A stretch of DNA of 64,000 bases from Sapria himalayana (taxonomy: Eukaryota > Streptophyta > Magnoliopsida > Malpighiales > Rafflesiaceae), in assembly GCA_029783825.1 (NCBI GenBank), contig JAREIK010003100.1, forward strand, positions 105,416 through 169,415, read 5' to 3'. Under the pieces are notes generated by a model. It had not been told where the DNA came from. It saw only the letters and a list, made by a program, of their open reading frames with translations, and ran no database searches. Shown here piece by piece: positions 11,353 to 26,586 of this stretch; position 1 is the stretch's first letter; every line of letters begins with the position of its first letter. The translations under genes were made by a program, and so were the position numbers.

Positions 11353-13201
11353 ATATAAAGTTAAAGCAGTAAACTCCTAAACCCCGTAATGCCTAAATAC
11401 ATAACCATTAAACTGCTAAATTACTACTTAATAATTAATAAATCTAATGTTTTATTGCTATATATTATATTTTTAAATATTCATTTTAATTATTTATTAG
11501 TGTATTTATTTAGAAATACTTATTACAAAATAAATTATGAGTGGGACAAATATAATTTAAATAATATATTATTTATCTAATAAAAATATATGCTTATAAA
11601 AGAAGTATAAATTTAAAAATTAAAAATTTTTATCAAGTAATATAAGTTACTTTAATTTTGAATCAATTTGAGTTTTGTAAATATTTTTTAATTAATATCT
11701 ATCTTAATATTAATAGTTTATATATATTATTTTTGATCATTATTATAATATCTATCAATAAAATTATTTATATTAAATTTATATGATATATAATTATTAA
11801 TATTATTATAACAAAATATTGTATTAAAATTTCAAAAAATTTTAAATATTATTATATTTTCAAATGTGATAACCTATGAAAATGATAAAAAATTATAGAA
11901 ATTTATTTTGTTATTTTATTTTTTTTTTAAATGTATAAACCACTAAAAGCCTAAAAACATAAATCGCTAAAATCCAAAATGAAAAAACCCCTAAATACAT
12001 AATCCATTAAACGGGTATACAGTAATAATAAATCATAAATCTCATTTTAAATTTTATTCAGTATAATTTTAAATTTTTAATTTAAATATTTATCAGTTTA
12101 TTTTTATAGAAATATTAATTACAGAATAAATTATTAGTGAGAAATATCTAGTTTAATTTAAACCGATATCCCTAAATAATAAAAAATAAATAATAAATCT
12201 TATTTTTTTTTCATTATAATTTTAAATATTCATTTTAATTATTTGTTTGTTTGTTTTTATAAATATATTAATTACAGAATAAATTATGAGTTAGACAAAT
12301 ATAATTTATATAAATTATTTTTCATCAAAAATTATAGATAAACTTTTTAATAGAAAAAAAAATTTCAAAACAAAAAATTATTATATAGTAATATATTTTG
12401 GTTTTCTTTTGAATCATTTTAGGAACTGTAATTATATTATAATTGAAATCTATCTTATTAATAATAGATTATTAATATATATTTTGTAATTATTAGAATA
12501 TTTATCAATAAAATAGTTTATATTGAATTAATATGATATATAAATATAATGATTATTATAACTAAATATTGAACTCACTTTTAAAAAAAACTTAAAAATT
12601 ATTATATTTTCAAAGGTTATAACCTTAAAATATGAGAAAAAATAATAAAAATAAATTTTTTGTTATTTCATTTTTTAAATAAAACCTATAGATCATTAAA
12701 TGCTTACTTACTTAAATCAGTAAGCTCATAAATCCCAAAACCCCTACATCCATAAACCTTTTAGCAGCTATATACTACTTAATAAATAATAAATCTCATT
12801 TTTATTTCTATTTATTATAATTTTAAATCTTCATTTTAATTATTTATAGTTTAATTTTTTAGAAAATTTAATTACAAAATAAATTTCGAGTGAGACAAAT
12901 ATTATTTAAATAATTTATTTTAATAAAAAAAATTAAGCTTATAAAAAGAAAGAAAATTTAAAAAATTAAATATTATTATTTAGTAATATATTTTGATTTG
13001 ATTTTGAATCATTTTGGGTTATGTAAATATATTTTAATTAATATTTATATTATTAATAATAGTTTATTAATTTAATTTTTAATCATTATTATAATATCTA
13101 TCATTAAAATTATTTATATTGAATTTATATGATATATAATTAGTAAGATTAATATAATTATACATGGTATTCACATTTCAAAAAATTTTAGAAATTATTT
13201 T

Positions 13202-13229
13202 ATTTTCAAAGGTTATAACCTTTGAAAAT
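13202..13229. repeat. 28-bp perfect palindrome of the satellite monomer
   Basis: Exact copy of the palindrome with half-site ATTTTCAAAGGTTA. Confidence 0.9.
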
Positions 13230-14709
13230 CAGAAAAAATCAAAAATAGAATTTTAGATTTTTATTATATAAATAAAACCAATAAACCACTAAATGCCTAA
13301 GAACATAAATTGCTAAACTCCTAAATGACAAAACTCCTAAATGATCAGACTATTAAACTGGTACACCATTTTAATAAATCAAAAATCTCATTTTAATTTG
13401 TATTCATTATAATTTTAAATATTCATTTTAATTATTTATTAGTTTATTTTTTATAGAAATATCAATCTCAAAATTAATAATGAGCTCATAAAGCCCTTAA
13501 TGCCTAAATACATAAACCATTAAATCACTATATACTACTAAATAAATAAGAAATCTAATTTTTATTTCAATTTATATTAATTTTAAATATTCATTTTAAT
13601 TATTTATTAGTTTTTTATTATATAAATTTTTATTACAAAATAAATTATGAGTGTGACAAATATTATTTAAATAATTTATTTTTAATAAAAAAAATATAAA
13701 CGCTTATAAAAGAAGTAAAAATTTAAAAATTAAAAATTATTATCCAATAATATTTTTTAGTTTAATTTTGAATCAATTTTGGTTTTGTAAATATTTTTTA
13801 ATTAATATCTATCTTATTATTAATAGTTTGTTAATTTAATTTTTGATCATTAATATAATATCTATCATTAAAATTGTTTATATTGAATTTATATGATATA
13901 TAATTATTAAAATTATTATAACTAAAAATTGTATTAACATTTCAAAAAATTTTAAATATTATTATATTTTCAAAGGTTATAACCTATGAAAATTACATAA
14001 AATTACAAATTTTTTTTTGTTATTTTATTGTTTAAAAAAACCCTATAAACCACTAAATGCCAAAAAACATAAATCGCTAAAGTCATAAACGAAAAAACCT
14101 TTAAATACTTAAAATATTAAACTGGTATACATTAATAATGATTCATAAATCTCATTTTAATTTTTATTCAGTATAATTTTAAATTTTTATTTTAATTATT
14201 TATCAGTTTATTTTTATATAAATATTAATTACAAAATAAATTATTAATGAGATAAATATAATTTAAATTAAACTGGTATACCCTAAATTATAAATAATAA
14301 ATCTCATTTTTTTTCATTATAATTTTTAATATTCATTTTAATTATTTATTTCTTTATTTTTATATAAATATTAATTAAAAAAATAAATTATGAGTTAGTC
14401 AAATATAATTTATGTAAATTATTTTTAATCAAAAAAAATTGATAAACATTTTAAAATAAAAAAAATTACAAAACAAAAAATTATTATATAGTAATATATT
14501 TTGGTTTGCTTATGAATCAATTTATGTTTTGTAATTATATTTTAATTGATATCTTTCTTATTAATAATAAATTATTAATTTATTTTTTTATCATTATTAG
14601 AATATTAATCACTAAAATTGTTTATATTGAATTTATATGATATATAAATATAATGATTATTATAAATAAATATTAAATTTGCTTTTGAAAAAAATTTAAA
14701 AATTATTAT

Positions 14710-14737
14710 ATTTTCAAAGGTTATAACCTTTGAAAAT
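14710..14737. repeat. 28-bp perfect palindrome of the satellite monomer
   Basis: Exact copy. The monomer before it (near 13966-13993) has a single mismatch in the right half. Confidence 0.9.
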
Positions 14738-15900
14738 ATCAAAAAATAAAAAACATAAATTTTTTGTTATTTTATTTTTTAAATAAAACCTATAAACCAC
14801 TAAATGCATACACAATTAAATCAGTATACTTCTAAACCCCGTAATACCATAATACATAAACCAATAAACCCCTATATAATACATAATAATTAATAAATCT
14901 AATTTTATATTCTATTTAATATAATTTTAAATATTCATTTAATTATTTATTAGTTTATATTTATAAAAATATTTATTACAAAATAAATTATTAGTAAGAC
15001 AAATATAATTTAAATAATTTATTTTTAATCAAAAAATATATATACTGCTTATAAAAGAAGTAAAAATATAAAAATTAAAAATTATTATCCAATAATATTT
15101 TTTAGTTTAATTTTGAATCAATTTGGTTTTGTAAATATTTTTTAATGAATATCTATCTTATTATTATTAGTTTATTAATTTAATTTTTGATCATTATTAT
15201 AATAACTATCAATAAAATTGTTTATATTAAATTTATATGATGTATGATTATTAATAATATTATAACTAAATATTGTATTCACATTTCAGAAAATTTTAAA
15301 TCTAAAAACCATTAAACTGGTAATCATTAATAATAAATCATAAATCTCATTTTAATTTTTTTTAGTATAATTTTTAATTTTTATTTTAATTATTTATCAG
15401 TTTGTTTTTATAAAAATATTAATTACAAAATAAATTATTAGTGAGACAAATCTAATTTAAATAGACCGGTATACCCTAAATAATAAATAATAAATCTCAT
15501 TTTTTTCATTATAATTTTAAATATTCATTTTAATTAATTATTTGTTTATTTTTATATAAATATTAATTAAAAAATAAATTATGAGTTAGACAAATATAAT
15601 TTATGTAAATTATTTTTAATCAAAAAAATATAGATAAACTTTTTAAAATAAAAAAAAATTACAAATAAAAAATTATTATATATTAATATATTTTGGTTTG
15701 CTTATGAATCATTTTATGTTTTGTAATTTTATTTTAATAGATATCTATCTTATTAATTATAGATTATTAATATATTTTTTGATCATTATTAGAATCTAAA
15801 TAACTAAAATTGTTTATATTGAATTTATATGATATATAAATATAATAATTTTTATAACTAAATATTGAATTCGCTTTTGAAAAAATTTAAAAATTAGTAT

Positions 15901-15928
15901 ATTTTCAAAGGTTATAACCTTTGAAAAT
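15901..15928. repeat. 28-bp perfect palindrome of the satellite monomer
   Basis: Exact copy, about 1.19 kb after the previous perfect one. The monomer between them lost its palindrome by truncation near 15300. Confidence 0.9.
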
Positions 15929-17032
15929 ATCAAAAAATAATAAAACAAATTTTTTTGTTATTTTATTTTTTAAATAAAACCTATAAACCACTTAATGCAC
16001 ACACAGTTAAATCAGTATACTCCTAAACCCCGTAGTACTTAAATACACAAACAATTAATCCACTATATAATACATAATAATTAATAAATCTAATTTTTAT
16101 TTCTATTTATTATAATTTTAAATATTTATTTAATTATTTATTAGTTTATTTTTATAGAAATATTTAATACAAAATAAATTATGAGTAAGACAAATATAAT
16201 TTAAATAATTTATTTTTAATCAAAAAATATATATACGCTTATAAAAGAAGTAAAATTTAAAAATTAAAAATTATTATTCGGTAATATATTTTACTTTAAT
16301 TTTGAATCAATTTGGGTTTTGTAAATAATTTTTATTTAATATCTATCTTATTATTAATAGTTTATTAATTTAATTTTTGATCATTATTATAATAACTATC
16401 AATAAACTTGTTTATATTGAATTTATATGATGTATGATTATTAATAATATTATATCTAAATATTGTATTCACCTTTTAGAAAATTTTAGATCTCAAAACA
16501 TTTAAACTGGTATACATTAATAATAAATCATAAATCTCAGTTTAATTTTTATTCAGTATAATTTTAAATTTTTATTTTAATTATTTATCAGTTTATTTTT
16601 ATAGAAATATTAATTACAAAATAAATTATTAGTGAGACAGATATAATTTAAATAATTTATATTTCATCAAAAAAAATTTAAGATTATAAAAATAGGAACA
16701 ATTTTAAAAACAAAAATATATTTTTTAGTAAATTATTTTATTTTGATTTTGTATCATTTTAGATTTTGCAATTATATTTTAAATTATATCATTCTTTTTA
16801 ATAATAGTTTATTAATTATTTATTGATCATTATTATAATATATATTAACAAAATTATTTATATAGAGTTTACATTATATATAATTATTAATATTATTATA
16901 AATAAATATTATTTTCATATTAAAAAAAATTAAAAATTATTATATTTTCAGAGGTTATAACCTTCAAAAATAAAAAAAAACTAAAAATTAATTTTTTCGT
17001 ATTTTTATTATTTAAATAAAAACTATAAATCA

Positions 17033-17096
17033 CTAAATGCATAAACACTTAGATCACTAAACCCCAAAACACCTAAAAACCTAAACCATTAAAACT
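17033..17096 (+). repeat. Octamer module, clear example (8 units)
   Basis: Eight consecutive 8-bp units in perfect register, each fitting or nearly fitting YTAAAYNN (first ctaaatgc, last ttaaaact). It shows that the C-containing part of each monomer is itself a short tandem repeat. Confidence 0.8.
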
Positions 17097-20000
17097 GTAT
17101 ATCTCGAATAATAAATAATAAATCTCACTTTTATTTGTATTCATTATAATTTTAAATATTCATTTTAATTATTTTTTAGTTTAATTTTATAGAATTATAA
17201 ATTACAAAATATATTATGAGGAAGACAAATATAATTTAAATTATATACTTTTAAGAACAAAAAATATAAACTTATAAAATGAAGCAAAACATCAAAAACA
17301 TTATTATTTAGTAATTTATTTTACTTTGATTTTGAATAATATCTAACTAATTTATAATAGTTTATTAATTTATTTTTTATCATTAATATAATATCTATAA
17401 ATATAATTGTTTATATTGAATTTATATGATATATAATTATTATTATTATCATAACTAAATATAGTATTCACATTTAATAAAATTTAAAAATTGTTATATT
17501 TTCAAAGGTTATAACCTTCAAAAATGAGAAAAAATAACAAAAAATAATTTTTTGTTATATCATTATTTAAATAAAACTTATAAACCAATTAATTCCTAAA
17601 CACATAAATCTATAAACTTCTAAACCCCGAAGCCCCTAAATACTTAAATCTTTAAACTCGTAAACCTTAAATATAATTTAAATAATTTATTGAAATATTA
17701 ATTACAAAATAAAATATGTGTGATACAAATATAATTTAAATAGTTTTTTATAATCAAAAAAATATATAATCTCGTAAAATGAGGCAAAAACTAAAAAACA
17801 AAAAATTTTATTTAGTAATAAATTTACTTTGATTTTTAATCATTTTAGTTTTTGTAATTAAATTTTAATTTATATCTATCATATTAATAATAGTTTATTA
17901 ATTTATTTTTTGATAATTGATATAATATCTATCAAAAAAATTGTTTATATTTAGTTTATATAATAATTATTATTACTAAATATTGTATTCACATTTTTAA
18001 AAAATTTTAAATTATTATATTTTCAAATGTTATAATCTTTGAAAATTTGAAAAAATATAAAAGATAATTTATTTGTTATTTCATTGTTTAAATAAAACCT
18101 ATAACCCACTAAATGCCTAAATACTTAAATGAATAACTTCTAAATCTCGAAAACCCTAAATAGATAATTTTTTTAATCAGATATATCCTAAATAATAAAC
18201 AATAAATCTCATTTTATTTTTTTCATTATAATTTTAAATATTAATTTTAATTATTTATTTGTTTATTTTTATATAAATATTAATTACAAAATAAATTATC
18301 AGTAAGACAATTATAATTTATATAAATTATTTTTCATCAAAAAAATATAGATAAACTTATTTAAAAAAAATTAAAAACAAAAAATTATTATATAATAATA
18401 TAATTTGCTTTGCTTCTGAATCATTATTGGTTTTGTAATTATATTTTAATTGATTTCTATCTTATTAATAATAGATTATTAATTTATTTTTTGATCATTA
18501 TTAGAATATTTATCAATAAAATTATTTATATTGAATTTATATGATATTTAAATATAATTATTATTATAACTAAATATTGAATTCACTTTTGGAAAAAATT
18601 TAAAATTATTATATTTTCAAAGATTATACCCTTTGAAAATGTGAAAAATAAAAAAATATATATATTTTGATATTTCATTGTTTAAATAAAACCTATGAAC
18701 CACTAAATTTGTAAACACTTAATTCAATAACTCCTAAATCTCTAAAACCCTAAATAATAAATAAAAATCCTTTTAAACTGGTAACCCTAAATAATAAATA
18801 ATAAATCTCAATATTATTATTTTCTTTATAATTTTAAATATTCATTTTAATTATTTATTTATTTATTTTTATATAAATATTAATTACAAAATAAATTGAG
18901 TTAGACAAATATAATTTATATAAATTATTTTTCATTAAAATAAAAAATAATTTATTTTAAAACAAAAAAAAATTCAAAACAACAAATTATTATATAGTAA
19001 TATATTTTTCTTTCTTCTGAATCATTTTTATATAGTAATATATTTTTCATCTAAATATTATTATTTAGTAATATATTTTTATTTGATTTTGAATCATTGT
19101 GTTATATAAATATATTTTAATTATTATTTTTATTATTAATAATAGTTTATTAATTTAATTTTGATCATTATTATAATATCAATCATTAAAATTGTTTATA
19201 TTGAATTTTTATGATATATAATTAGTGAGATTAATATAATTATACATAGTATTCACATTTCAAAAGATTTTAAAAATTAATTTATTTTTTAAGGTTATAA
19301 CCTTTGAAAATCAGAAAAAATCTAAAAAAAAGATTATTTTATTTTTATTATATAAATAAAACCTATAAACCACTAAATGCCTAAAAACATAAATTGATAA
19401 ACTCCTAAACGAAGAAACTCCTAAATAATCAAACCATTAAATCGGTATACCACATATAATAAATCATAAATCTCATTTTAATTTGTATCATTATAATTTT
19501 AAATATTCATTTTAATTATTTATTAGTTTATTTTTTATAGAAATATTAATCACAAAATAAATGAGATAGACAAATATAATTTTAATTATTTATTTTTAAT
19601 CAAAAAAAATATACGCTTATAAAAAGAAGTAAAAATTTAAAAACAAAAATGTATTATTTAGTAATATATTTTACTTTGATTATGAATCATTATATATAGG
19701 TTTTGCAATTATATTTTAATTGCTATCAATCTTATTAATAAAAGATTATTAATTTATTATTTGATCATTTTTATCATATTTAACAATAAAATTACTTATA
19801 TTCAATTTAAATGTCTTATAATTATTAAGATTATTATAACTAAATATTATATTTACATTTGAAAAAAATTTAAAAATTATTATATTTTCAAAGGTTATAA
19901 CCTTCAAAAATGATAAAAATAACAAAAATAATTTTTCTATTATTTTATTATTTTAATAAAACTTATAAACCACTAAATGCCTAAATATTTAAATCTCTAG

Positions 20001-23000
20001 ACTCCTAAACCCAAAAATCCCCTAAATACTTAAACCATTAAACCTATATAACCTATAAAATAAATAATAAATCAAATTTTTATTTGTATTCATTATAATT
20101 TTAAATATTCATTTTAATTATTTTTTAGTTTATTTTTATAGAAATATTAATTACAAAATAAATAATGAGAGAGACATATATAATTTAAATAAATTTTTTT
20201 TATGAAAAAAAATAAGCTTATAAAAATAAACAAAATTTCAAAAATTTAAAATTTTATCTAGTAATATAATTTACTTTGATTTTGAATTATTTTGGTTTCT
20301 GCAAATATATTTTAATTAATATCTATCTTATTAATAATAGTTTATTATTTTATTTTTTGATCATTATAGTAATATATATTAATAAATTTTTATATATTGA
20401 ATTTACAACAAATATAATTTTTAAGATTATTATAACTAAGTATTGTATTCATATTTTATAATAATTAAAAAATTATTATATTTTTAAAGGTTATAACTTT
20501 TGAAAATCACAAAAACTCATAAAAATAAATTTTTTGTTATTTCTTTGATTAAATAAAACCTATAAACACCTAAATGTGTAAATATATAAATCAATAAACT
20601 CATTAACCTCAAAACCACAAAAAACTTAAACAATTAAATAGTTATACCCTGAATAATAAATCATAAATCTCATTTTTATTTGTATTCATTATAATTTTAA
20701 ATATACATTTTAATTATTTATTAGTTTATTTTTATAGAAATATAAATTAAAAAATAAATTATTAGTGTGAAAATAAAATTTAAATATTTATTTTCCATCA
20801 AAAAATATATAGGCTTATAAATGGATACAAAAATTTAAAAATTTAAAATTAATTATTTCGTAAAATATTTAACTTTGATTTTGAATCATTTTAGCTTTTG
20901 AAAATATATTTTAAACAATATTTATCTTATTAATAATTGTTTATTACTATTTTATGATCATTATTATAATATATATCAATAAAATTGTTTATATTGAATT
21001 TATATGATATATAATAATTATTATTATTATAACTTCATATTATATTCGCTTGTTAAAAAAATTTAAAAATTATTGTATTTTCAAAGGTTATAACCTTCAA
21101 TAATGAGAAAAAATAACAAAATTAAATTTTTTGTTATTTTATATTTTATATAAAACCTATAAACCACTAAATGACTAAATTCTAAAATGACTAAAATCCT
21201 AAACCCCGAACCCCATAAATACTTAAAACATTAAATTAGTATAGTCCAAATAATTTATCATAAATCTAATTTTTATTAGTATTCATTATAATTTTAAATA
21301 TTCATTTTAATTATTTATCAGTTTATTTTTATAGAAATATTAATTACAAAATAAAATATTAGTGCGACATATATAGTTTAAAAAATTTATTTATCATTAA
21401 AAAAATGATGATAAAAAAAGGAAAATTTTAAAAAATAATTAATTATTATTTTGTAATATATCTTATTTTGATTTTGAATCATTTTAGATTTTACAATTAT
21501 ATTTTAATTTATATCAATCTTATAAATACTCATTTATTAATTTATTTATTGATCATTATTATAATATCTATCAATAAAATTATTTATATTGAGTTTACAT
21601 TATATATAATTATTAAGATTATTATAACTAAATATTATATTCACATTTAAAAAAATTAAAAATTATTATATTTTCAAAGGTTACAACCTTCAAAAATTAA
21701 AAATAATCAACAATCTAAATTTTTTGTTTTTCCATTCGTAAAATAAAAACTATAAATCAATAAAGGTCTAAACAATTAATTCACTAACGGTCTAAACAAT
21801 TAAATAACTAAACTTCTAAACCATAAAACACCTTAATACTTAAACCATTAAACCGGTATATCCTAAAAAATAAATAATAAATCTCAATTTTATTTGTGTT
21901 CATTATAATTTTAAATATTCATTTTAATTATTTATTAGTTTATTATTATAGAATTATAAATTACAAAATAAATTATGAGTAAGAAAAATATAATTTTGAT
22001 AATTTATTTTTAATAACAAAAATATAAACATATAAAAAAAGCAAAACATTAATAAAAATTACTATATAGTAATATATTTTACTTTGATTTGAATAAATTT
22101 ACATTTTGCAAATACTTTTTAAATAATACCTATTTTATTAATAATAGTTTATTAATTTATTTTTTGATCATTATTATAATATCTAGCAATGTAATTATTT
22201 ATATTGAATTTAAATGACTTATATTTTGAAGATTATTATAAATAAATATTATATTTACATTTGAAAAAAATTTAAAAATTATTATATTTTCAAACGATAT
22301 AACCTTCAAAAATTAGAAAAAATAAAATAAATAAATTTTTTGCTATATCATTGTTTAAATAAAACTTATAAACCACTAAATCCCTAAACACTTAAATCTC
22401 TAAACTCCTTAACACAAAAGCACCTAAATACTTAAACCTTTAAACTCGTAAACCTTAATTATAAGTTAAATAATTTATTAAAATATTAATTACAAAATAA
22501 ATTATGAGTGATACAAATTTAATTTAAATAATTTATTTTTCATCAAAAAAAATATATAAGCTTATAAAAAGAAGCAAAAACTAAAAAAAAATTATTATTT
22601 ATTAATAAATTTTACTTTGATTTTGAATAATTTTAGGTTTTGCAATTATATTTTAATTTATATCTATCATATTAATAATAGCATATTAATTTATTTTTTG
22701 ATAATTGATTTAATATCTATCAATAAAATTCTTTATATTTTGTTTAGATTATATATAAATATAATGATTATTATTATAAAATATTGTATTCACATTTTTA
22801 AAAAATTTAAAATTATTATATTTTCAAAGGTTATAACCTTTGAAATTGTGAGAAAATATCTAAAATAATTTTTTTTGTTTTGTCATTATTTAAATAAATC
22901 CTATAAACCACTAAATGCTTAAACACTTAAATCAATAACTCCTAAATCTCTAAAACTCTAAAAAGATATTCCTTTTAAACTGGTATACCCTAAATAATAA

Positions 23001-24757
23001 GTAATAAATCTCAATATTATTTTTTTCATTATAATTTAAAATATTCATTTTAATTATTGATTCGTTTATTTTTATTAAATATTAATACCAATATAAATTA
23101 TGAGTTAGACAAATATAATTTATATAAATTATTTTTCATCAAAAAATATAGATAAACTTATAAAAAGAAGAAAAAATTTCAAAACAAAAATTTATTATAT
23201 AGTAATATATTTTGCTTTCCTTCTGAATCATTTTTTTGTAATTATATTTTAATTAATATCTATCTCATTAATAATAGATTATTAATTTATTTTATGATCA
23301 TTATTAAAATATTTATCAATAAAATTATTTATATTGAATTTTTATGAAATATAAATATAATGATTATTATAACTAAAAATTGAATTCACTTTTGAAGAAA
23401 ATTTAAAAATTATTATATTTTCAAAGGTTGTAACATTTGAAAAAATCAAAAAATAATAAAAATAAATTTGTTGTTTATTTATTTTTTAAATAAAACCTAT
23501 AACCACTAAATGCATACACAGTTAAATCAGTAAACTTCTAAACCTCGTAATGCCTGAATACATAAACCATTAAACAGCTATATATTACTTAATAATTAAA
23601 ATATCTAATTTTCATTTCTATTTATTATAATTTTAAATATTCATTTTAATTTTTTATTAGTTTATTTTTATAGAAATATTTATTACAAAATAAAGTATGA
23701 GTGCGAGAAATATAATTTAAATAAATTATTTTTAATCAATAAAAGTATTTACCCTTATAAAATAAGTAAAAATTTAAAAATTAAAAATTATTATTAAGTA
23801 ATATATTTTACTTTAATTTTGAATCAATTTGGGTTTTGAAAATATTTTTTAATTAATATCTATCTTATTATTAATAGTTTATTAATTTCATTTTTGATCA
23901 TTATTATAATATCTATGAATAAAATTGTTTATATTGAATTTATATGATATATAATTATTAATATTATTATAACTAAATATTATATTTACATTTCAAAAAA
24001 TGTTAAATATTATTATATTTTCAATGGTTATGACCTATAAAAATGAGAAAAAATTACAAATTTTTTATTATTATTATATTGTTTAAATAAAACCTATAAA
24101 CCGATAAATGCTTAAAAACATAAATCACTAAACTCTTAAATGACAAAACCTCTAAATACTTAAAAAATTAAACTGGTATACATTAATAATAATTCATAAA
24201 TTTTATTTTAATTTTTATTCAGTTTAATTTTAAATTTTTATTTTAATTATTTATCAATTTATTTTTAAAGAAATATTAATTACAAAATAAATTATTAGTT
24301 AGAAAGATCTAATTTAAATTAAACAGGTATAGCCTAAATAATCAATAATAAAACTTATTTTTTTTTCATTATATTTTAAATATTCATTTTAATTATTTAT
24401 TTGTATATTTTTATTTAAATATTAATTACAAAATAAATTATGAGTTAAACAAATATAATTTATATAAATTATTTTTAATCAAAAAAAAAAATAGATAAAT
24501 TTTTAAAAATGAATTTCAAAACAAAAACTCATTATATAGTAATATATTTTGCTTAGCTTCTGAATCAATTTAATATTTGTAATTATATTTTAAATGATAT
24601 ATATCTTATTAATAATAGATTATTAATTTATTTTTTGATCATTATTAGAATATTTATCAATAAAAATGTTTATATCGAATTTATATGATATATAAATATA
24701 ATGATTATTATGACTAAATATTATAATCACTTTTGAAAAAAAATTTAAAATTATTAT

Positions 24758-24785
24758 ATTTTCAAAGGTTATAACCTTTGAAAAT
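24758..24785. repeat. 28-bp perfect palindrome of the satellite monomer
   Basis: Exact copy of the half-site and its reverse complement. Confidence 0.9.
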
Positions 24786-26558
24786 GTGAAAAAAATAAAA
24801 AAAAATATTTTTATTTATTATTTCTTTGTTTAAATAAAACCGATACACCACTAAATGCCTAAAGACTTAAATCACTAAACTACAAAATAGCGATACCCAT
24901 ATATATATAATCCTTTAAACTGGTATACACTAAATAATAATTAATAAATCTCATTTTTATTTGTTTTCATGATAATTTTAAAAAATTATTTTGATTTTTA
25001 GTTTTTTATTTGTACATATGTATTATTTATAAAATAATTAATGAGTTAAAAATATAATTTATAAAAATTATTTTTCATCAAAAAATAGATAAGCTTATAA
25101 AAATAATAAAAATTGAAAAACAAATAATTATTATTTAGTAATATATTTTGCTTTGATTTTGAATCATTTTAGGTTTTGATATTATATTTTAAGTAATATC
25201 AATCTTATTCATAATAGATTTTTAATTTAATTTTTGATCATTATTATAATATCTATCAATAAAATTATTTATATTGAATTAATATGATATATAATTATTA
25301 TGATTATTATAAATAAATATTGTATTCACTTTTGATAAAAATTTAAAAATTATTATATTTTCAAAAGTTATAACCTTAAAAAAATGAGAAAAAATAAAAA
25401 AAATAAATTTTTTGTTATTTAATTTTTTAAATAAAATGGATAGATCATTAAATGATTACTTACTTAAATTAGTAAGCTCATAAACCCCGAAACCCCTTAA
25501 TACATATATCTTTTAATAGCTATATTCTACTTATTAAATAATAAATCTCATGTATATTTCTATTTATTATAATTTTAAATATTCATTTTAATTATTTATA
25601 GTTTAATTTTTTAGAAAAATTATTTCGAAATAAATTTCGAATGAGACAAATAATATTTAAATAATTTATATTTAATAAAAAAAAATATAAGCTTAAAAAT
25701 ATAAGGAAAAATTTAAAAACAAAAAATTATTATTTAGTAATATATTTTACTTTGATTTTGAATGATTATATATAGGTTTTGTAATTATATTTTAATTGCA
25801 ATTATTCTTATTAAGAATAGTATATTAATTTATTATTTGAGCAAGTTTATAATATCTAACAATAAAATTATTTATATTCAATTTAAATGTCTTATAATTC
25901 TTAAGATTATTATAACTAAATATTATATTTACGTTTGAAAAAAATTTAAAAATTATAATATTTTCAAAGGTTATAACCTTCAAAAATGATAATAAATCAC
26001 AAAAATAATAATAATATTATTTTATTATTTAAATAAAACTTATAAACCACTAAATGCATAAACATTTAAATCTCTAGACTCCTAGACCCCAAACCCCTCT
26101 ATATGCTTAAACAATTAACCCTATATAACCTAAATAATAAATAATAAATCTCATTTTTATTTGTATTCATTATAATTTTAATTATTCATTTTAATTATTT
26201 TTTAGTTTATTTTTATTGAAATATTAATTACAAAATAAATAATGAGTGAGACATATAATTTAAATAAATTATTTGTTATGAAAAAAAATAAAAGCTTATA
26301 AATATAAACAAAAAATTAAAAAAATTAAAATTTTATTTTGTAATATAATTTACTTTGATTTTGAATTATTTTGGGATCTACAAATATATTTTAATTAATA
26401 TCTATCTTATTAATAATATTTTATTAATTTATTTTTTGATGATCAAAATAATATATATTAATAAAATATTTTATATTGAATTTACATCAAATATAATTAT
26501 TAAGATTATTATAACTAAGTATTGTATTCATATTTTAGAACTATTAAAAAAATATTAT

Positions 26559-26586
26559 ATTTTCAAAGGTTATAACCTTTGAAAAT
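26559..26586. repeat. 28-bp perfect palindrome of the satellite monomer
   Basis: Exact copy, in the 'aaatgtgtaaacatataaatc' monomer subtype. The same subtype at 39127 also has a perfect copy. Confidence 0.9.
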